A stretch of 64,000 bases of DNA, from assembly GCA_963797475.1 (NCBI GenBank), contig CAWCPR010000001.1, positions 1,984,001-2,048,000 of the forward strand. Reading direction: 5' to 3'. A model generated the notes under the pieces. That model had not been told where the DNA came from and searched no databases. It was given only the letters and a program-made list of their open reading frames with translations. Numbering within the stretch: the first letter of the stretch is position 1; every line of letters begins with the position of its first letter. This document shows, piece by piece, positions 46,322-54,785 of this stretch. This stretch comes from CAWCPR01 sp963797475. Lineage in GTDB: Bacteria > Chloroflexota > Anaerolineae > Anaerolineales > UBA4823. Made by a program: the position numbers and the translations under genes.

Positions 46322-46814
46322 GGTCGCCTACCGCCTGGCTCAGGAGGGCGACCTGCCGGTCATAGCCGGCATGTACGATAAGATGGACGCCTTCTTCCGA
46401 CAGCTCACCTATCGCTTCCCAGAAGTTGAAAACGTGGGCCAGGTCTGGCTGGACTCTTTTCGGCGCACCTTGGGCCGTTACAGCATCGTGTACGTGTGCG
46501 AGTTGGAAGGCCGCCTGGCCGGATTTATGCTGGGACGCGTAAAGCGTGTGGCCCCTTATCTGGGCGGGGTGATGGTTGGCGAGCTGAGCGATATGTGGGT
46601 CGAGCCGCAGGCCCGCCGCCTGCACATCGGCGAAGAACTCTCCCGTTTGACCATCGAATGGCTGCGCCGGCAAAATGTGCACTCGGTCGAGATCCAGATC
46701 CTGGAGGGCAACGAACCCATCTGGCGGTTGTACGAAAAAATGGGCTTTAAGCCGGAGCTGCGCCAGATCCGCGCTACCTGGGAAGACCTGGCTGCGCAAG
46801 AGGAGTCCACCTAA
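46314..46814 (+). CDS. GNAT-family N-acyltransferase
   Basis: A 166-residue protein starting at GTG 46314, with GGGAGG just upstream, overlapping the ligase by eight bases. GNAT features are the N-terminal YRLAQEGDLPVIAGMY, the beta strand GELSDMWVEPQARRLHIGEE (acyl-CoA pyrophosphate loop near residue 100) and the C-terminal EGNEPIWRLYEKMGFKP. The family transfers an acyl group to an amine. Here the donor could be acetyl-CoA or the aminoacyl carrier protein. The acceptor is likely an amino sugar. Confidence 0.88.
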   Translation: MPEVAYRLAQEGDLPVIAGMYDKMDAFFRQLTYRFPEVENVGQVWLDSFRRTLGRYSIVYVCELEGRLAGFMLGRVKRVAPYLGGVMVGELSDMWVEPQARRLHIGEELSRLTIEWLRRQNVHSVEIQILEGNEPIWRLYEKMGFKPELRQIRATWEDLAAQEEST

Positions 46815-46818
46815 AAGA

Positions 46819-47616
46819 ATGCGTGAGGTCACAAAAGAACAAGTCATCGCCGCCCTGGTAGACCTGGGCATCCAAGCGGGCGATGGCCTGCTGGTGCACT
46901 CCGCCATCCAGTTCCTCGGGAGGCCCGCCGGCGGTGTTGGGGTATATTTGCAATCTCTGCATGCGGCGATCGGCCCCGGCGGCACGTTGAGTGTGCCGGC
47001 TTTCAACTTCGCCTTCGCCCGCGGCGAGCGCTACGACCCGCAGACAACCCCGGCCCAGGGTATGGGCGTGTTTTCGGAATACGTTCGCACCCAGCCCGGC
47101 GTGCTGCGCACTCCGCACCCAATGCAGTCATTCGCAGCCAGCGGGTCGCTTGCCGGCCTGCTGGCAGAGCGCGACACCCCTTCGGCTTTCGATCCCGGCT
47201 CTGCCTTTGAGTTAATGCTAGAAAAGGATTTCAAACTGCTGCTATTGGGCGCTGATGTTCAGGCCGCCGCCGCGATCCATTACAGCGAGCAGCGCCTCGC
47301 AGTTCCCTATCGCTATTGGAAGGATTTTTCCGGTGAGGTGCTGACCTGCGCGGGCTGGCAGAAACGCACCTACCGCATGTACGCCCGCGATCTGGAAATG
47401 GACGCCCAGCTCAATCTACGGCCTGTTCAAAACCTGCTGCAATCCTGGCGCCAATGGGCATCCGCCCCGCTCAATTACGGCTGGATCTCAGCCTGCCGCC
47501 TGTCGGATTTCATCCGCGCCGCCGACCAGCTCCTGGCTGAAGACCCGTGGTCGCTGGTAGACAACCGTGAGGCCGTCCTGCATGTTTACCGGCAAAAGGT
47601 GGGCGCAAACCCATGA
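46819..47616 (+). CDS. AAC(3)-family N-acyltransferase
   Basis: A 265-residue protein from ATG 46819. Family landmarks are LVHSAIQFLGRPAGG, PGGTLSVPAFNFAF, VFSEYVRTQPGVLRTPHPMQ without its last residue, and LLLGADVQAAAAIHYSEQRL. The family is named for aminoglycoside 3-N-acetyltransferases, but many members sit in polysaccharide or antibiotic biosynthesis loci and acylate amino sugars. Nothing here suggests drug resistance. It could transfer the carrier-bound amino acid or add an acetyl cap. It overlaps the next gene by four bases. Confidence 0.88.
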   Translation: MREVTKEQVIAALVDLGIQAGDGLLVHSAIQFLGRPAGGVGVYLQSLHAAIGPGGTLSVPAFNFAFARGERYDPQTTPAQGMGVFSEYVRTQPGVLRTPHPMQSFAASGSLAGLLAERDTPSAFDPGSAFELMLEKDFKLLLLGADVQAAAAIHYSEQRLAVPYRYWKDFSGEVLTCAGWQKRTYRMYARDLEMDAQLNLRPVQNLLQSWRQWASAPLNYGWISACRLSDFIRAADQLLAEDPWSLVDNREAVLHVYRQKVGANP

Positions 47617-48929
47617 GCTCCCGCATGATCGACCTAATCGAAGAGCTATGGTTCCTCAAACGCGACATCGTTTCTGACGGTTACGATAAGGCGTTGTACC
47701 GGCTGGCGCAAGAAGCGCCCATGAACATCCTCGAGTACCCCACCGGAGAAGCCTGTTGGACCTGGCGCGTGCCAGAAAAATGGACCTGCCAGGAGGCTTA
47801 CCTGGAAACCCTGGAAGGGAGCCGCCTGCTGGATTACGCCGACCACCCCTTGCATGTCGTTTCGTACTCGCTGCCTTTTGAAGGCCAGGTCAGCCGCCAG
47901 GAGCTGTTAGCGCACCTGCACGTGCACCCACAGCTCCCGGAGGCGATCCCTTTCGTTTTCAAATACTATGACCGTGACTGGGGGCTGTGCGCCACACAAA
48001 AACTGCGCGACGCCCTGACGGACGAGGCCTATTGCGTGGTGATCCGTACCCGCTTCGAGCCAGGGACGCTTAAAGTTGGCGAGGTCGTCATCCCGGGCGA
48101 ATCGGAAGAGACTTTTATGCTGGTCGCCCACCTTTGCCATCCGGCAATGGTCAATGACGACCTGACCGGGGTTGTAGTGGGCCTCGAGGCGGCTCGCCGC
48201 TTGCAAGCCGGCCCGCGTCCCTACTACAGCTACCGGCTGCTTATCCTGCCCGAAACGATCGGCTCTGTCGCTTACCTCAGCCACCACGAAGACCTGATCC
48301 CCAGCATGGCTGGCGGCCTTTTCCTCGAGATGCTCGGCAACAACTCACCCCACGCCCTGCAAGGATCTTTCCAGCCCGACAGCCAGGCTGACCGCTGCCT
48401 GTCCAGCGCCCTGAAAGGGCTGGACCTACAAAGCTTCCAGGCCCCTTACCGGCAGGTGGTGAACAACGACGAGCGCCAATTCAACGCCCCTGGGGTGCGG
48501 GTGCCCATGCTCTCAATTTCGCGGGTCGAGCCGCCCGGGTCTCCGCTGCCCTACTACCGTGAATACCACACCAGCCTGGACACCCCGGCTATCGTCTCCC
48601 AGGAGCGCCTGGAGGCCTCTTGCCAGACGGTCCTGGCATTCCTGCAGGCCTGGGAAAACAACCAGTATGTGATCAACAATTTCAAAGGCGAGGTTTTTTG
48701 TTCCGGATACGGCATCTGGGTGGATTACCGTGTAAACCCGGAAGGCCACCGCCGCCTTTTTGAAATTATGGAGCGCTGCGATGGCGAGCACACAGTAGCA
48801 GATATCGCTGTCGAGCTGCAAATATCCTTCCAGGCGGTTTGGGAAGTGATCGCGTTGCTGCGCGATAAGGGGCTGGTCTGGCTCAGCCGGACAGCGAGAC
48901 CTACCGCTCCCAGGCGAAACCCCCGCTAA
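47613..48929 (+). CDS. aminopeptidase-like protein (DUF4910/COG4310) with C-terminal winged helix
   Basis: A 438-residue protein. The core resembles M28-type zinc aminopeptidases: HLCHPAMVNDDLTGVVVGLE near residue 172 supplies His and Asp, LPETIGSVAYL supplies Glu and YYREYHTSLDTP a late His. A separate insert domain precedes it. The last 70 residues look like a winged helix (DIAVELQISFQAVWEVIALL). Members often lie in surface-polysaccharide loci, but no reaction is established. Given the aminoacyl cassette just upstream, hydrolysis or editing of an aminoacyl amide is an inference. Confidence 0.82.
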   Translation: MSSRMIDLIEELWFLKRDIVSDGYDKALYRLAQEAPMNILEYPTGEACWTWRVPEKWTCQEAYLETLEGSRLLDYADHPLHVVSYSLPFEGQVSRQELLAHLHVHPQLPEAIPFVFKYYDRDWGLCATQKLRDALTDEAYCVVIRTRFEPGTLKVGEVVIPGESEETFMLVAHLCHPAMVNDDLTGVVVGLEAARRLQAGPRPYYSYRLLILPETIGSVAYLSHHEDLIPSMAGGLFLEMLGNNSPHALQGSFQPDSQADRCLSSALKGLDLQSFQAPYRQVVNNDERQFNAPGVRVPMLSISRVEPPGSPLPYYREYHTSLDTPAIVSQERLEASCQTVLAFLQAWENNQYVINNFKGEVFCSGYGIWVDYRVNPEGHRRLFEIMERCDGEHTVADIAVELQISFQAVWEVIALLRDKGLVWLSRTARPTAPRRNPR

Positions 48930-48969
48930 AGACCAGCCAGCCGGGTCTGTTGAAAGCTTCCAAAGCTCC

Positions 48970-49833
48970 ATGAACGCCTATTACACTGCCAAATATTGGC
49001 TCAAACTCGGGCGCTGGCAGTCGCGCCGCTTGAACGCCGCCGTGCGCTGGGGACCAGGCAACCTGCGGCGTATGCCATCCGTGTTGGGCAATGCCATGCC
49101 CAAATCCGGCTCGCACCTGATCATCCAGGTACTGCAAGGCCTCACCCACCTGGGGCCGTTCGTCAACCCCGGATTTCCGCCCGTCAACCGCTCGGAGACG
49201 AACAGCAAGCTGCCCAAGGAGGCTATCCTTGCGAACATTCAGCGGTTGCGCCCGGGGGATATCGCCTATGGCTACCTGCCCTCTCGTGAGCCGTATCTCC
49301 AGGCCTTGACGGCTCCTGGCCGCGCCGCCATCTTCGTCTACCGCGACCCACGCGATATGATCATCTCGCATGTCTTTTATGCCACGCAGATGCACACCGG
49401 GCATGGCATGCACCGCTACTACAATGAGAAGCTGCATACAATGGAAGAGCGCATCAACGCGGCCATCCAGGGGGTCGACGAGCCCGGTTCGGAGCTGAAC
49501 AGCGTCCGGGCCAAGTACGAGGATTACCTGGGATGGCTGGCGCAGCCCGGAGTGCTTTGCCTGAGGTTCGAGGACCTGATCCTGGAACGGGACACAGCGC
49601 TTGGCTGCATCCTGGATTACCTTGCCGCAGGCGGCTTTACCCCACAAATCTCTCGCAAGCAGGCGATTGAGACTCTCAGCGAGGCGATCACGCCGCGCAA
49701 ATCGGGCACCTTCCGCAAAGGAAAACCCGGCAACTGGAAGGAACACTTCACGCCGGTAAACAAGATAAAATTCAAGGAGATCGCCGGCGACTTGTTGGTC
49801 CGGCTGGGGTACGAGGAGAACCAGCTTTGGTAG
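48970..49833 (+). CDS. PAPS-dependent sulfotransferase
   Basis: A 287-residue protein. The phosphosulfate loop is NAMPKSGSHLIIQVLQGLTH near residue 42; the 3'-phosphate site is FVYRDPRDMIISHVFY near residue 121; the late FRKGKPGNWKEHFTP is the third PAPS motif. It is the size of soluble Sulfotransfer_1 enzymes. It lies 40 bases after the aminopeptidase-like gene and overlaps its close paralogue by seven bases. The acceptor is unknown, probably a glycan hydroxyl or amine. Confidence 0.92.
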   Translation: MNAYYTAKYWLKLGRWQSRRLNAAVRWGPGNLRRMPSVLGNAMPKSGSHLIIQVLQGLTHLGPFVNPGFPPVNRSETNSKLPKEAILANIQRLRPGDIAYGYLPSREPYLQALTAPGRAAIFVYRDPRDMIISHVFYATQMHTGHGMHRYYNEKLHTMEERINAAIQGVDEPGSELNSVRAKYEDYLGWLAQPGVLCLRFEDLILERDTALGCILDYLAAGGFTPQISRKQAIETLSEAITPRKSGTFRKGKPGNWKEHFTPVNKIKFKEIAGDLLVRLGYEENQLW

Positions 49834-50693
49834 CGCCGGATTGGGGCCTGCAGATCAGGCTGGCGCGCCGGAGTCTGCGGCGCCTGCTCCAGAGGATCCG
49901 CTACCGGCGGGTCTCCTTGCAAGAAGTGCCGGTCCTTTTTGCCAACTCCTTCCCCAAAAGCGGTACACACTTGCTCACCCAGGTGCTGCAAGGGTTCACT
50001 CGCATCGGCCCGGCGGTCGAGAGCGGCCTGCCGGCTGTCGTCACTTACGAGGGCGATACAGGCCGCCCGCGGCCAGCCGGTGAAATCCTGGCCGATTTAT
50101 CCCGCCTGGGCCCTGGAGATATCGCTTATGGGCACTTGCACGCCCTGCCCGAGGTTGCGGCTTTCCTGGGCCAGGATCACATTGTGACCTACTTTATCCT
50201 GCGCGATCCACGAGACGTGGTCGTATCGCACGTGCACTATGTGACCGACATGGAACCCAACCATATCCACCATCGCTACTACCAGGAAGAGCTGCATACT
50301 TTCGATGAGCGCCTGCGCGCCAGCATTCTGGGTCGCCCGGGAAGCGCAGTTCCTTTCCCGGACATTCGCCAGCGTTTCGAGCCCTATATGGGCTGGCTGG
50401 CGCGGGGAGAAGTTTTGACGCTGCGTTTCGAAGACTTCATCTTGAGGCGTGATGCGACCCTGGAATGTGTGTTAGATCATGCCATCCGGGGTGGATTTCC
50501 ACTCTCCTGCGAGCGATCCGCCGCGCTGCAGCGCCTGGCTGAAAGCATCGATCCGCGCCGCTCTCCCACCTTCCGCAGCGGCAAAGTCGGCGGCTGGCAG
50601 GCGCAGTTCAGCCCGGAAAATAAGCGCCTCTTTAAAGAGGTGGCAGGCGACTTGCTGGTCCGCCTGGGCTATGAACGCGACGACAACTGGTGA
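49827..50693 (+). CDS. PAPS-dependent sulfotransferase (tandem paralogue)
   Basis: A 288-residue protein starting at TTG 49827, with GAGGAG nine bases before, inside the end of its paralogue. Motifs match those of the upstream copy: NSFPKSGTHLLTQVLQGFTR, FILRDPRDVVVSHVHY and FRSGKVGGWQAQFSPEN, where the usual Gly-Asn-Trp is Gly-Gly-Trp. The two are co-linear over their whole length, a tandem duplication. They may sulfate two positions of the same repeat unit. A 30-base gap follows. Confidence 0.92.
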   Translation: MVAPDWGLQIRLARRSLRRLLQRIRYRRVSLQEVPVLFANSFPKSGTHLLTQVLQGFTRIGPAVESGLPAVVTYEGDTGRPRPAGEILADLSRLGPGDIAYGHLHALPEVAAFLGQDHIVTYFILRDPRDVVVSHVHYVTDMEPNHIHHRYYQEELHTFDERLRASILGRPGSAVPFPDIRQRFEPYMGWLARGEVLTLRFEDFILRRDATLECVLDHAIRGGFPLSCERSAALQRLAESIDPRRSPTFRSGKVGGWQAQFSPENKRLFKEVAGDLLVRLGYERDDNW

Positions 50694-50723
50694 GCCGATG
50701 AATAAAACCGTGGGGGATCAACC

Positions 50724-53015
50724 ATGAATAGAATTGCCGCCCTCGTCCCAATGCGCCATGACTCTCAGCGGGTGAAAGGCAAGAATTACCGCCTGTTGGC
50801 AGGCAGGCCGCTTTACCAGCATATTCTCCTGACGCTGCAAGCCTGCCCCGAAATTGATGATATTATCGTGGATACCGACAGCCAGGAAATCATGCGCGGC
50901 GTTCAGGAGCATTTTCCCTCCGTAAAGCTGATCGAACGGCCCGAACATTTGCGGGCCGACACGGTGCCGATGAACGAAGTTCTCATGCACGACACGAACC
51001 AGGTGCAAGCCGATTTCTACCTGCAGACCCACAGCACCAACCCACTGCTCCGCCCGCAAACCGTCTCACAGGCGATACTGGAATTGTTAGAAAACTATCC
51101 TGCTTATGACTCACTCTTCTCAGTGACGCGGCTGCAAACCCGGCTGTGGGACCAATTAGGCCGGGCCATCAACCACAACCCGGCTATCTTGCTGCGCACC
51201 CAGGACTTGCCGCCAGTATACGAGGAAAATTCCTGTATTTATATTTTCACCCGCGATACCCTGCTCGTCCGGCGCAACCGGCTTGGCGAGCGGCCCCTGA
51301 TGTTTGAGATTGACGCAGACAAATCCTGGGACATTGACGAAGAGATCGATTTTTTGATCGCGGATATCTTAAAACAAAAAGCCTTAATCAGAAATAACCT
51401 GAAAGAAGAATCTGCCGTGTTATTTCTAATCCATGTCATACTAATCGCGATTTATCCACCGCTGGCGCTGCTGGCGAACAATATTACGGATGTGCTGCTG
51501 CCGGACGCAGCCCGCGCCGTGATCTTTTCACTGGCCTTAGCGTTGGTCTTGCTGCTCTTTTTGAGATTAATCGTCAAAAACTGGCAGCGGGCCAGCCTGG
51601 TTTGCACTGGATTCATCATCCTGATCTTCTCCTACGGCCACGTGTATACGCTCTTGAAGAAAGTGGATTTGTTCGGTTTTCATCCGGCCCGGAATGGGCT
51701 GCTCTTGCCGGCCTGGCTGATCCTCGGCTCAGTCTGGTTTTGGTGGGTGGTAAAAAAATTGGGATCTCCAGTCAACTTGATTAAGTTTTTCAACATCGTG
51801 GGGGCAGTCCTGTTGGTTCTCCCCATCTATAAGATCACCTCTTTTGAGCTGCGCAGCGCCCACATTGCCCGCGCTCAGAGCAGCACGGCGGTAGCTATAC
51901 AGGAGGTTCAATCCCAGAATCTGCCGGATATCTATTACATCATTTTAGACGGTTATGCCCGCGCCGATTTGCTCAAAGAAATCTTTGGCTACGATAATTC
52001 CAGCTTCATTCATTACCTGGAACAGCGCGGCTTTTACGTGGCAGAACAGGGCCACAGCAATTACAACCAGACGGCGCTTTCGCTGGGGTCCTCGCTAAGC
52101 ATGGACTACCTGGACGATGTCGCCAAACAAATGGGACCGGGAGAAACCAACGATCGTTCTCCCCTGGAAGCGAAGATCCGCCAGAGTCATATCCTTGAGC
52201 TTCTGCGTCCCTACGGCTATAAGCTGGTCGCTTTTCAGACCGGGTATGGCTCCACCCAGATCTACGACGCCGACCTGTATTGGAAACTAAATAACGAGCC
52301 TGTGCCGCCCATCACCGCCTTCTGGAGGTTGAACCCATTCGAATCGCTGTTTATCGAATCTACAGTCATGCGAACGGTTTTTGACCTGAACATCTTTTCA
52401 GCCGATGCGGTGCGCCATGCAACCCTTTACCCCGAATACCAGTTCCATCGCGACCGCATCCTGTACACCCTGAACAAGCTGGAGGATGTCGCCAAGCTGG
52501 ATGGCAATTATTTCGTATTTGCGCACATCCTGGCGCCGCACCCGCCGTTTGTTTTCGGCCCGAATGGAGAGGCCATCAACCCGCCGGGCGGCTATAAGAT
52601 TGGCGATGGCGACCAGTTCGCCTGGGACCTGGACACCTACCTGACCGGCTATCCCAACCAGGTGACCTTCATCAACAGCCAGGTCGAGAAAACCGTTGAC
52701 CGGATTTTGGCCTTATCGAAAACGCCGCCGGTCATCATCCTCCAGGGAGACCACGGCTCCGGCACCCAGCTTATATGGGAATCGCCCGAGAGATCCAATG
52801 TGAAAGAGCGCTTCAGCATTCTGAATGCTTACTATTTTCCCGGCGGCGACAACGGTTTGCTTTATCCCACGATCACGCCTGTAAACACCTTCCGGGTCCT
52901 GATGAACCGCTTCTTTAATGCCAGTCTCCCGCTTTTGGAAGACAGAAGTTATTTCGCCACCTGGACCCGTCCTTATGATTTCACCGATGTAACCGGCCGT
53001 CTTAACACCCGCTGA
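50724..53015 (+). CDS. CMP-ulosonate synthetase domain fused to a membrane alkaline-phosphatase-superfamily domain
   Basis: A 763-residue protein. Residues 1-225 are a cytidylyltransferase (ALVPMRHDSQRVKGKNYRLL, LQTHSTNPLLRPQ, WDIDEEIDFLIADI). Residues 230-375 contain about five membrane helices, starting VLFLIHVILIAIYPPLALL. Residues 395-750 are an outward-facing sulfatase/LTA-synthase-like hydrolase: YYIILDGYARADLL and ILQGDHGSG give metal ligands, and NYNQTALSLGSSL holds the likely Thr nucleophile near residue 447. The two parts act on opposite sides of the membrane, so the fusion is surprising. Each half alone looks complete and intact. Loss of a stop between two genes would give the same picture. 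Confidence 0.88.
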   Translation: MNRIAALVPMRHDSQRVKGKNYRLLAGRPLYQHILLTLQACPEIDDIIVDTDSQEIMRGVQEHFPSVKLIERPEHLRADTVPMNEVLMHDTNQVQADFYLQTHSTNPLLRPQTVSQAILELLENYPAYDSLFSVTRLQTRLWDQLGRAINHNPAILLRTQDLPPVYEENSCIYIFTRDTLLVRRNRLGERPLMFEIDADKSWDIDEEIDFLIADILKQKALIRNNLKEESAVLFLIHVILIAIYPPLALLANNITDVLLPDAARAVIFSLALALVLLLFLRLIVKNWQRASLVCTGFIILIFSYGHVYTLLKKVDLFGFHPARNGLLLPAWLILGSVWFWWVVKKLGSPVNLIKFFNIVGAVLLVLPIYKITSFELRSAHIARAQSSTAVAIQEVQSQNLPDIYYIILDGYARADLLKEIFGYDNSSFIHYLEQRGFYVAEQGHSNYNQTALSLGSSLSMDYLDDVAKQMGPGETNDRSPLEAKIRQSHILELLRPYGYKLVAFQTGYGSTQIYDADLYWKLNNEPVPPITAFWRLNPFESLFIESTVMRTVFDLNIFSADAVRHATLYPEYQFHRDRILYTLNKLEDVAKLDGNYFVFAHILAPHPPFVFGPNGEAINPPGGYKIGDGDQFAWDLDTYLTGYPNQVTFINSQVEKTVDRILALSKTPPVIILQGDHGSGTQLIWESPERSNVKERFSILNAYYFPGGDNGLLYPTITPVNTFRVLMNRFFNASLPLLEDRSYFATWTRPYDFTDVTGRLNTR

Positions 53016-53021
53016 TAAAAG

Positions 53022-53996
53022 ATGCCCACGGTACTTCTTTCTGCTCCTTACATGCTGCCTTTTATCGACCGCTTCCGGCCTATCCTGGCAGGCTATGGCC
53101 TGGATTTGATCGTTGCAGAAGTCCACGAACGTCTGAGCGAGGCTGAAATCCTGAGCTACGCTGGCCAATTCGACGGGGCAATTTGCGGCGATGACCGCTT
53201 CAGTGCCCCGGCCCTGGAGGCCTGCGCGCCGCGCTTGAAAGTGATCTCCAAATGGGGCACCGGCATTGACTCGATCGACCAGGAAGCCGCCTCCAGGCTT
53301 GACATTCAAGTCTGCCGGACTCTAAACGCCTTCACCCTGCCTGTGGCGGACACCGTCCTGGGGTATATGCTGGCTTTCGCCCGCCGCCAACCCTGGATGG
53401 ATAACGCCATGAAATCCGGTCGATGGCAGAAAATCCCCGGGCGCTCGCTGAGCGAGTGCACCCTGGGCGTGGTCGGGGTGGGAAACTGCGGCAAAGCAGT
53501 GCTGCGGCGGGGAGCCGCCTTTGGAGCCAAACTGCTCGGCAACGACATCCTCGAGATCGCTCCCGACTTCCTGCTGGAGAACGGCGTTGAGATGTCTTCG
53601 TTGGATGACTTGCTGAGCCGCGCAGACTTTGTCAGCCTGAACCCCGACCTTAACCCCAGCAGCTACCACCTGATAAACGATCACACCCTGGCGCTGATGA
53701 AACCGGAGGCCGTCTTGATCAATACTTCGCGCGGCCCGGTGGTGGATGAAGCCGCCCTGATCCGGGCGCTGCAAGCGGGTGGAATCGCCGGAGCCGCACT
53801 GGACGTTTTCGAGGTCGAGCCGCTGCCTGGCGACAGCCCGCTGCTGAAAATGGATCATGTACTGCTGGCGCCTCATAACGCCAACTCGAGCCCGTTTGCC
53901 TGGGAACGGGTCCACCGGAACACCATTGATAACCTTTTGGCCGGATTGGGGATCACGAGAAAACCCTGGCAGGATAATAATGATGATGGCAAATGA
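53022..53996 (+). CDS. D-isomer-specific 2-hydroxyacid dehydrogenase
   Basis: A 324-residue NAD-dependent dehydrogenase, six bases after the previous stop. The NAD loop is LGVVGVGNCGKAVLRRG near residue 148; catalytic Arg is in NTSRGPVVDEAA, Glu in DVFEVEPLPGD and His in LAPHNANSSP. It lacks a regulatory C-terminal domain. Like the copy at 35937 it follows a CMP-sugar synthetase domain and precedes an SDR. The substrate is unknown; a 2-keto or 2-hydroxy acid linked to ulosonic acid chemistry is an inference. The 3' end overlaps the next gene by 17 bases. Confidence 0.88.
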   Translation: MPTVLLSAPYMLPFIDRFRPILAGYGLDLIVAEVHERLSEAEILSYAGQFDGAICGDDRFSAPALEACAPRLKVISKWGTGIDSIDQEAASRLDIQVCRTLNAFTLPVADTVLGYMLAFARRQPWMDNAMKSGRWQKIPGRSLSECTLGVVGVGNCGKAVLRRGAAFGAKLLGNDILEIAPDFLLENGVEMSSLDDLLSRADFVSLNPDLNPSSYHLINDHTLALMKPEAVLINTSRGPVVDEAALIRALQAGGIAGAALDVFEVEPLPGDSPLLKMDHVLLAPHNANSSPFAWERVHRNTIDNLLAGLGITRKPWQDNNDDGK

Positions 53997-54776
53997 ACAA
54001 TCCGCAACTCACAGCCTGGACTCGGAGCGTACGGTGCTCATCACCGGCGCGGCAGGCGGGATCGGGCGTGCTTCTGTACGCGTGTTTACGCAAGCGGGCT
54101 GGCATGTGATCGGCGTCGATCGCGCCCCTTTAACGAACCCTTCCCTGCCAATGGGTTGTATATCCAATCCGACATTTCGCTGCCCGAAGCATTGCAGGGG
54201 ATATTCGACCAGGCAAAAACTTTCACCGACAACCTGAGCGCCCTGGTGAACAACGCAGCCATCCAGATCACCAAGCCTTTACTGGAAACCAGCGCCGAGG
54301 AGTGGGATCAAGTGATGGCTCACAACCTGCGATCCGTTTTCCTGGGCGTCAAGCTGGCCTACCCGCTGCTGAAAAACGCGGGCGGTGGGGCAGTGGTCAA
54401 CGTTTCTTCCGTGCACGCCATCCAGACTTCAGCCAATATCGCCAGCTATGCCGCCAGCAAAGGCGGCCTGCTGGCGCTGACGCGCGCCATGGCGATCGAA
54501 TTTGCCGGCGACAATATCCGCGTCAACGCAATCCTGCCCGGCGCGGTGAACACCCCAATGCTCCACGCCGGACTATCCCGTGGTCACGTGCAGGGCGGGT
54601 CTTTGCAGGATCGTCTCGAAAACCTGGCGCGCAAGACGGTAAACGGGCGCGTCGGCGAGCCGGAGGAGATCGCCCGGGCGATCTACTTCCTGGCGGATGA
54701 TTCCCAGTCCTCCTTCATGACCGGGCAAGCGATGGTGGTCGACGGCGGCGCAACCGCCCGCTTGAGCACGGAATAA
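53980..54776 (+). pseudogene. classical SDR-family oxidoreductase, frameshifted at about 54156
   Basis: The start is ATG 53980 or one of two ATGs directly after it. VLITGAAGGIGRASVRVF and VIGVDRAPLT form the cofactor half. Near 54156 one T appears to be missing; the next frame runs on as LYIQSDISLPEALQGIF, LVNNAAIQIT, VNVSSVHAIQ, YAASKGGLLAL (YxxxK) and VVDGG to 54776. The restored protein of about 265 residues is a FabG-like SDR. It pairs with the hydroxyacid dehydrogenase just as 38688 follows 35937. Sequencing error cannot be ruled out. Confidence 0.85.
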
Positions 54777-54785
54777 CGCCTTTCG

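Noticed and set aside
46819..47616. Aminoglycoside resistance gene
   Set aside because: The AAC(3)-type family is common in sugar biosynthesis; there is no mobile or resistance context here.
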